From Diplolepis rosae (Eukaryota; Arthropoda; Insecta; Hymenoptera; Diplolepididae): DNA of 64,000 nt. The stretch's first letter is position 1. Each line of letters opens with the position of its first letter. The notes under the pieces were generated by a model that saw nothing but the letters and a program-made list of their open reading frames with translations, searched no databases and was not told the DNA's origin. The translations under genes and the position numbers were made by a program. The stretch is from NCBI GenBank assembly GCA_030998225.1, contig JAPYXD010000700.1:1302001-1366000 (forward strand), given 5' to 3'. Of this stretch, positions 58,208 to 64,000 are shown in pieces.

Positions 58208-58790
58208 TTACATATGGTTGGATTTAGGTCTAAAAGTTTTTTGGAGAAAAGGGGAAAAAAGTCTACGAAATGTTGAGGAGTTTCTTGGTGGAACTGGAGG
58301 GGGAAATTGGGTTGATTTGTCTACTTTAAAAATATTTCGTCTACGGCACTCTTTTGTAGCATGCATTTGAGTGTTACAAAATCTACAGGAATTTTCCCAA
58401 GGTATTAATTTTGGTCTTGGATCGGTTTGAATACTTTGATTTTTGGTTTTTTGCCTTTTTTTATCATCATTATTATAAAATTTTTCGTCGCAGAGATCGT
58501 ATGATCTTATTAGTAGCAATAATAATTTTAAAGCTGCTCTATTTTCTGCTAATTCACTAGTAGGGCCGGCTTGTATAACAAAATGTTCATTTATATTAAT
58601 TTGTGCAAGAAAAAATGACTGTTTTCGAATTTGGGTCAGGATAGACTGTATATTGCGGTAACGGCAGTCCATATTTTATCGTGAAGTTTCTTAAAATTTC
58701 TACATGATTTAAAAATTCCATGGAGTCTGTTCTGTATTTCTTTTTTGGGTAACTTGGTAAGTGTGTAGGCTCGTCGTAGTAATGCTCCAT
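58208..58790 (-). pseudogene. dsRNA-binding domain plus CCHC zinc knuckle, frameshifted
   Basis: ATG 58790 is preceded by acceptor-like CCGATTCAG. The first frame (58790-58596) holds the N-terminal half of a dsRBD (NHVEILRNFTIKYGLPLPQY...). The second (58672-58208) holds its end (SELAENRAALKLLLLL, the C-terminal helix) and then a perfect CX2CX4HX4C knuckle (CRFCNTQMHATKEC) and a basic, proline-rich tail. The frame switches at a T6 run near 58610. The same dsRBD-then-knuckle order as 52499-52948 shows that these are one protein family duplicated within the block. Confidence 0.68.
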
Positions 58791-58827
58791 TGCAGTTGAT
58801 TTCCTGAATCGGTATGGAATGCTTATA

Positions 58828-59565
58828 TTAGAATTTATTGTACTGGTTGGGAGGTCTATATCCGCATTTAAAACATTTTTTAAAGCTTTTCGTAGAGAAA
58901 GATGATGCAGTATGATTATTATTTGTTTTCATTTTATATGAATTTGTATTTTTATCACGATTGTTATTTGAAGTAATAGGTTTAGTTATTTGGCTACTCG
59001 TTGAAGGTTTTGGATCGTTTATAGATGATTCTTGAATTGTTACATGCAAATGTTCTAGTGAGTTTATCAAACGTAGTTCACATTTCTCGTTTTTATGGGA
59101 AAGAGAATTAATAACTTTTCTGGCAGCAAAATCCTTAGCTGTTTTTATTGAGTTTGCTATTCCTATTTGTTTAATGTTATTAATGAAACAAATTGCTATG
59201 TATGTTGAGTCTTTTGATGAGGTTTTTATTCGTAATACTGTATATTTTGGATACTCAAATTTATTTTGAGTGCAAATTTCGTTTAATTTTTTGCAATTTT
59301 TACTAATAGAATTTGGTTGGACGTTTTGATTTGTTTCCTTTGATTCATTAATTAAGGCATTATATAAATTTTGTGCTACCTTTTGCTTTACATTTTCTTT
59401 ATCTTTGCCACTATTCATTATTATATAATTTTTATATTGTAAATTAACATGAAATAGACATTTATTATTATTGGTTTGTTCAATGAGTATCTCATAAATG
59501 AGGGGTGGATCTCCTCTTTGTTGAATAATTTTGTTTAGTAAGGTTGTAAAAGGAACATGCGACAT
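58828..59565 (-). CDS. Protein with two dsRNA-binding domains and partial zinc knuckle
   Basis: 245 residues, intact. ATG 59565 lies one base after an acceptor-like TCTAACATCAG with a possible branch point. Residues about 5-72: first dsRBD-like domain (TTLLNKIIQQRGDPPLIYEI...KQKVAQNLYNALI). Residues about 90-160: second (KLNEICTQNKFEYPKYTV...AKDFAARKVINSL). A serine/asparagine-rich linker leads to CFKCG, the first half of a zinc knuckle, but the protein stops before the H and last C. dsRBD proteins bind A-form RNA regardless of sequence; in viruses they often block Dicer or dsRNA sensing. Assigning that role here is inference. Confidence 0.68.
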   Translation of the reverse strand: MSHVPFTTLLNKIIQQRGDPPLIYEILIEQTNNNKCLFHVNLQYKNYIIMNSGKDKENVKQKVAQNLYNALINESKETNQNVQPNSISKNCKKLNEICTQNKFEYPKYTVLRIKTSSKDSTYIAICFINNIKQIGIANSIKTAKDFAARKVINSLSHKNEKCELRLINSLEHLHVTIQESSINDPKPSTSSQITKPITSNNNRDKNTNSYKMKTNNNHTASSFSTKSFKKCFKCGYRPPNQYNKF

Positions 59566-59572
59566 TCTGATG

Positions 59573-61354
59573 TTAGATTTGGATAGAGTAGTGGGTTCTA
59601 CTAAGTTCTTCTTTTAGTTCAGAGTGAGGATAAAGAGTTGTGTTTGTATTATTGTGATCTTTACCTGAAGTAGTATTTGCGTAATACGATGGACTTTTAG
59701 GTGCCTCTTTCGAGCTTTGTGGCGCTGAAGCTGTTAGCAGTTCTTGATGACTCTCAGCAGGAGGTCCAGAAGGTCGATGGGTACCTAAGTGTAATAAGAG
59801 GTTAGTGACCGAATCCCGGAAGGCGCCTAGTAGATTGAGAGACCATCCAAATAATTTGTGTAGCGCATATCCATGAATAATGGTATCAGCTATCAATTTA
59901 ATCCCTCTAATTATTATTATTAATCCAATTAGGCCTGCACTAGTAGTTCCAAAACTTGTAAAAATTGCCCAAAATCTACCCCATGCGGATTCAGCAATTT
60001 TATCAATTACATCTTCATTAAATAAATTCGTTAATGATATTCCTTGATTAATAGTTGGATGTCCTGTTATTTCTCTAGCTAAAGAATTTAGAATCATTGG
60101 TTTTTCTGCTGGAAAAATAATATGATCTCGCAGTTTATCAAGATCAGATTGAGAATAAATGCCACTTGTTGCTAAGGATGAAGGATTTGTGTATTTCCAG
60201 GTTGCTTTTGTGAGAGGTTTAACTATAGTTGGTGCTATGGATTCGACAGGATTTGGAAGTAATTTGTACCAAGTTTCTCCAAAAAGGTACATTGGTGGAA
60301 GGAAAGAATTGCAATTTGTTTGGATACCAGATTTTGTTAATACATGAGTTCGTGGAGAAAGGAAAAAGGACTGATTCCCTCTAAATATTGGTAGTTGTAG
60401 ATAACATTCTTCAGTTTTACGATATTCTACTTCAACCGGTATACATTTTACGATATGTACTACTTCTCCTGCAATTACTGACATATATCCTGGACCTTTC
60501 ATTAAATGATATGCAAATTCGTCTGGTGATTGGGTTGCTAAGGTTAATGTATTTCTAAAAACTTGCTGTTCAAGTATGCATCGTTGAGTAAGAACATCGT
60601 GATAAAGTCTATTTACTTCAGTGCGTATATGTCGTTCTACATATATAAATTTAGAGTTAACGTATGTAAAAATGTCCATATTTTGAATTTCTAAATGTTT
60701 ATTTTCTAAAAATGAATTTCCAGGTCTGGTTTCAAAAATTAATAATTTTGGATGTTCGGTTTGTATTAAAACGTAACTGCAAACTGGTAATGTAATGTAA
60801 TGGTAATGTTCTTGTAAAGTTATTTTAAATATTGCTTGGACTACGACATTATTCCATGTTCCATATGGGTCAGAAAATTGTGTACCAGTACAGTCTCCGT
60901 TAGGTGTTACAGAACCTGCTAAAGTAACGCTATGAAATGAAGTTTCGTTTACTTTTAACTTTGATATCTGAAGAGAAGGAGTTACTAAAAATGTTCCCAT
61001 TGTGTGCATTTGATTACATTGATCTCGTGTAACATCATGTATATATTCACTGTGGCCATTTGCTACTATGGAACTGTGAGAATGCATACTACAATGAGAG
61101 ATAGCGCGTCGAATTTCTATTTTGCATTGTATTACTTTTGTATTTTAAAATCCAGTTAATTGTAAAAGTTGTATATAAGTTCTTTCAACATGTACTTGAG
61201 ATCGAGGTAGATCACATTCTCCTACCTCTAGTAAAGATAATGTCGTAATATTTGATTGATTTGAACCGCAATCGAACCCTATGATGGCGTAGACTGTTGT
61301 TATATAGATGAAGTTGCAAGTGAGCAGTGCCAAAAGGTAGCCTCGTAATCCCAT
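59573..61354 (-). pseudogene. Chuvirus-like (Jingchuvirales-type) glycoprotein, one in-frame stop
   Basis: ATG 61354 is preceded directly by a strong acceptor (CCCCCTTTTTCCAG). A signal-peptide-like start (LLALLTCNFIYITTVYA) is followed by GFDCGS and a VGECDLP region. The same frame continues to 59573 except for a TAA at 61145-61147 (codon 70). Other visible blocks: MHTMGTF, DPYGTWNNVVVQAIFKI, CYLQLPIFRG, LRDHIIFPAEKP and a C-terminal membrane segment (GLIGLIIIIRGIKLIADTII), then a proline/serine-rich tail. The order matches glycoproteins of chuviruses, which are known as endogenous copies in arthropods and as captured envelopes of LTR elements. Length about 593 codons. It would mediate particle entry. 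With the stop, only the tool-visible part downstream of 61145 is open. Confidence 0.75.
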
Positions 61355-61473
61355 CTCTGGAAAAAGGGGGTTCCGATTAGCAGCTTGCTTTGTAATATAA
61401 GAATAGGAAAATGTTTTATCATTACATATGTATATTTTTGAAGTTATTGATTTACTTTTTGTATTTTGCGTTC

Positions 61474-61755
61474 CTAGTTCATTATATCCAACATGTCGGC
61501 TATGACAATGTGATTTGATAGCCGTAAACTGAGAATTAAATTTTTGTATGCGTCCGGTCCTCTTGTTTTGATTGTTGAAAAAATGTCTTTTATTATTTCT
61601 GGATTGTTTAGATTTCTGCTCCATGTGGGGATATTACAGTCGTCTTTCTTAAAAATTCCAGTTTGAATTAAGTATGGCCAGAGAGCTACCATGTCGATGA
61701 AACAGGGAACTATTTCAATGAGATCATCTATGCGTTTGCGATGAATTTGTTCCAT
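61474..61755 (-). CDS. CARD-only protein (Dronc/caspase-CARD-like)
   Basis: 93 residues, intact, ATG 61755 five bases after acceptor-like CATTATTCCAG. The whole protein fits a caspase-recruitment domain: MEQIHRKRIDDLIEI at the start (helix 1), a GIF turn, then IFSTIKTRGPDAYKNLI and LRLSNHIVIADML. The RGPxAYxxLI signature and final helix are like the CARD of insect initiator caspase Dronc. No protease domain follows. A CARD by itself would be expected to compete for the apoptosome adaptor and damp cell death (inference). It sits between integrase and glycoprotein, a place where retroviruses and errantiviruses keep spliced accessory genes. Confidence 0.68.
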   Translation of the reverse strand: MEQIHRKRIDDLIEIVPCFIDMVALWPYLIQTGIFKKDDCNIPTWSRNLNNPEIIKDIFSTIKTRGPDAYKNLILSLRLSNHIVIADMLDIMN

Positions 61756-61759
61756 TATA

Positions 61760-61987
61760 TCTGGAATAATGTGTTATGTCTGAAATTTCATTTTTATTTT
61801 GTTTTATATATTTTTTTATTTTATATATAAAACATATATTTTCATAAAAAAATTTTTTATTTTTTATATTTTTACTATTTATCGACAAAATAAAATTTCT
61901 ATATCTTATTTAAATTGTATATGTATATATATATATATGAATATATATATATTAATGTACAGATATTTTGTTTCTATTTTTATTTAT
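61760..61987. other. Very AT-rich spacer between integrase and CARD ORF
   Basis: TATATA-rich with no open frame of interest. The plus-strand ORF here is compositional. It contains possible acceptor sites for the downstream CARD mRNA on the minus strand. Confidence 0.5.
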
Positions 61988-64000
61988 TTACTTTTGTACT
62001 TGCACATGTGAGCGTTTTAGTCTATTAATGTGGACAACAGTAGGTTTGCCTTTATAGCTTATTTTTACATTTCATTTTCCTAACACTTCCAATATTTCAT
62101 AAGGCCCTGTATAATGACTGTCAAGTTTTTTTAATTTTACCTCCTTTTAATAAAAATACGTAATCTCCAATTTTTACTTCAAAAGGATTTATTTTTTTGT
62201 CATAATATAATTTAGATTTTTCTTTTGCTGAAATAAGATTTTCTCTTGATTGTGTTCGCATTTCATGTAGTTGTGTTACGAAATTAATTAAATAATCGTC
62301 ATATGTTTGTAGTTTTTCTTGTTGTGATAAAAGTTCACTGGAAGGTTCACGAGCTAGTTTACCAAAAACCAATTCATAGGGTGTGCATTTTTTGCCTTCA
62401 TGTACACTAGTATTATATGAGAACATTGCTAGTTCAAGCCAATCATCCCATTCTGAATTTTTTGCAACAAATTGTTTGAGATATTCTCCTAAAACATGAT
62501 GTGAACGCTCTAATGACCCGTTTGATTGAAGGTGAAAAGCTGTGGTACGAAATTGTTTAATTCTAAAACGTTTTGCCAATCTTTTTAATAAATTATTTGA
62601 AAAATCTCTGCCTTGGTCAGTAAGTACTCCTTTCGGTGATCCAAATATGCAAATAAATTTTTTCACGAAAGCGTCTGCTATCGCACTAGCTTGGTGATTA
62701 GGAAGAGGTATTGCTAAAGAATATTTGGTAAAATTCTCTTGTATCGTTAGAATATATAAGTTACCAGATTTTGTTTCAGGTAGTGGACCAACAATGTCCA
62801 TTGATATTTTTTCAAAAGCAGTAGTGGGTGTGTCAGTGATTACCATAGGGTTTTTTGTTTTGACTCTGATTAATTTTTTCAGTTGACATTGTAAACAGCC
62901 TTGAATATATTTTTGAATGTCTACTTTCATATTTTCCCAAAAAAATGTTTGGCGAATTCGGCTATAAGTTTTTGTAACGCCTTTATGGCCTCCTAATGCT
63001 GAAGAATGAGCTTCTTCAATTAAATGAGTTCGTTGTTCCTTTGTTGGATATTGCGTTATTCCATTGCAAACTATAATTTTTGTAGTTGAATTTGAAAAAA
63101 TTGAATCGAAAATTGATTTCACTTCTTCCCAAGATATATGATTAATTCTGGAAGTTTTTGAAACACTAATTGTTCGCAATTTAACTTTTTGAGATAATTC
63201 ATGTAATGAGTGAATTGATAATTTTATATTATTTAAAGTTTCTGATAAATTTTCCTTAGTTTCTTCTTCAATTGGAAGTGCAAAATGGTAGTAGTTTCCT
63301 TTTTTAATCTCTTTTGCTATTCCCTTTTGTAAATTTTTAAATTTTGGTAAAGTTTCACGTTTTTCTAAAATTTTTGATCCGCTGTCGCGAGGAGTTCCAT
63401 TTGTTGTAACAAAATATGCATAATTATCTTTTCGCATAGTTAATTGATCGCGACATTCGACTATATTTTTCTTCGTTATAATTTTTTCTGTTTGAGAGTT
63501 TATAGGAGGAGGTTCTGGGGGTGGACGATTACAATCATCATGATCATTATCGTTTTTTCCAGAATTTATTTGAGATCTTCGGTTTAGTTTCAAATTTTCA
63601 TTAAAATAAGGCTCTTCAAATTCTTCTACCAATTTTTCTTCTCGGTTTTCTTCAAAATTTTCTTCAAAATTTTCCTCAAGATCGTCTCCAAAATTTTCTT
63701 CATAATTCTGTTCAATATTCTTCTCAAAATCTTCTTCAAAATTATATTCCAAATTTTCTTCATAATTTTCTTCATTATTTCCTTCGTGTGAGGTTTCAAT
63801 GTCGTTGATTTCATCTTCTGAGGTTGAAAAATAATTTTCACTTTCAAATTCATTAATATTTTTTGGCTTCTTGGCATTCTTCTTATTTTTGTTGCTTGCT
63901 TGAGTTAGTTTCAAATAATCTAAATATTCAGGATCAGAGTCGGAATTTGATTCTACTTTTGTTCGGCTTCCTTTTTGCATATTTATTTTTGGTAATTCAT
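61988..64000 (-). pseudogene. Ty3/gypsy integrase, 5'-partial at window edge, frameshifted 3' end
   Basis: The frame is open past the window end (64000), so the true start and the protease/RT/RNase H parts lie outside. From the right: an unusual acidic E/N-rich repetitive stretch (EENYEENLEYNFEEDFEKN and following, about 63770-63610), a proline patch, then the integrase. Its HHCC zinc domain is HLIEEAHSSALGGHKG...CLQCQ. The catalytic core has D in SMDIVGPLPE, D in LTDQGRDF and E in GSLERSHHVLGEYL. The C-terminal domain starts FEVKIGDYVFLL. At the A-run near 62123-62130 the frame changes. The rest (SHYTGPYEILEVLGK, VVHINRLKRS) is in another frame with one TGA, ending at TAA 61988-61990. The GPYEIL/VVHINRLK tail is typical of gypsy/errantivirus integrases. 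Confidence 0.85.

Noticed and set aside
63626..63877. Second ORF overlapping the integrase frame, K/I-rich
   Set aside because: A shadow of the acidic E/N repeat in another frame.

Overview
The window reads as AT-rich nuclear DNA from an arthropod, most likely an insect. Introns are short GT-AG introns, and the mobile elements are of animal type: Penelope-like, P-element/THAP, Tnp2 and Ty3/gypsy with envelope genes. A parasitoid hymenopteran would fit, but that is a guess from element content and base composition. No bacterial operon, rRNA gene or CRISPR array is present. Nearly everything is transposable-element or virus-derived. Host genes are represented by a BEN-domain gene and one stray exon of Sra-1/CYFIP.

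Layout. 0-14 kb is intergenic, with foldback elements, short MITEs, a broken Tnp2-like transposase (6.4-8.9 kb) and several hammerhead-ribozyme motifs. 14.4-40.6 kb is a BEN-domain gene. Its six exons join in frame, and two in-frame stops lie in its 3' coding tail. Intron 1 (about 22.3 kb) is almost entirely a nested palindromic DNA-transposon complex (14738-35975) whose right arm carries a 10.2-kb Penelope-like element (about 23677-33912). That element has inverted terminal repeats each ending in a hammerhead motif, two inverted tandem arrays built from one conserved box and three alternating spacers, and a central RT/GIY-YIG ORF with one stop. 41.1-42.7 kb is a further 1.6-kb hammerhead-ended palindrome. 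43.4-45.2 kb is a broken envelope gene of the insect errantivirus/baculovirus-F type. 46.4-46.7 kb holds the Sra-1/CYFIP exon fragment. 46.9-49.9 kb is a fossil P-element transposase (THAP domain plus catalytic region).

52.5-64 kb is the most unusual part. On the minus strand, downstream of a Ty3/gypsy integrase that runs off the window edge, come in order: a CARD-only ORF, a chuvirus-like glycoprotein, a protein with two dsRNA-binding domains, a dsRBD-zinc-knuckle protein, a second F-like envelope gene, two related cysteine-rich proteins, and another dsRBD-zinc-knuckle protein. Almost every one has a 3' splice-acceptor-like sequence a few to a few tens of bases before its ATG, as expected of subgenomic spliced mRNAs. 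A four-exon gene of unknown family runs on the opposite strand inside this block. I interpret the block as a complex endogenous retrovirus-like element that may have carried an anti-apoptotic CARD decoy and RNA-silencing suppressors. Most of its genes now carry stops or homopolymer frameshifts. The second theme is the repeated occurrence of Penelope-type hammerhead ribozymes at both ends of palindromic elements, always pointing outward.
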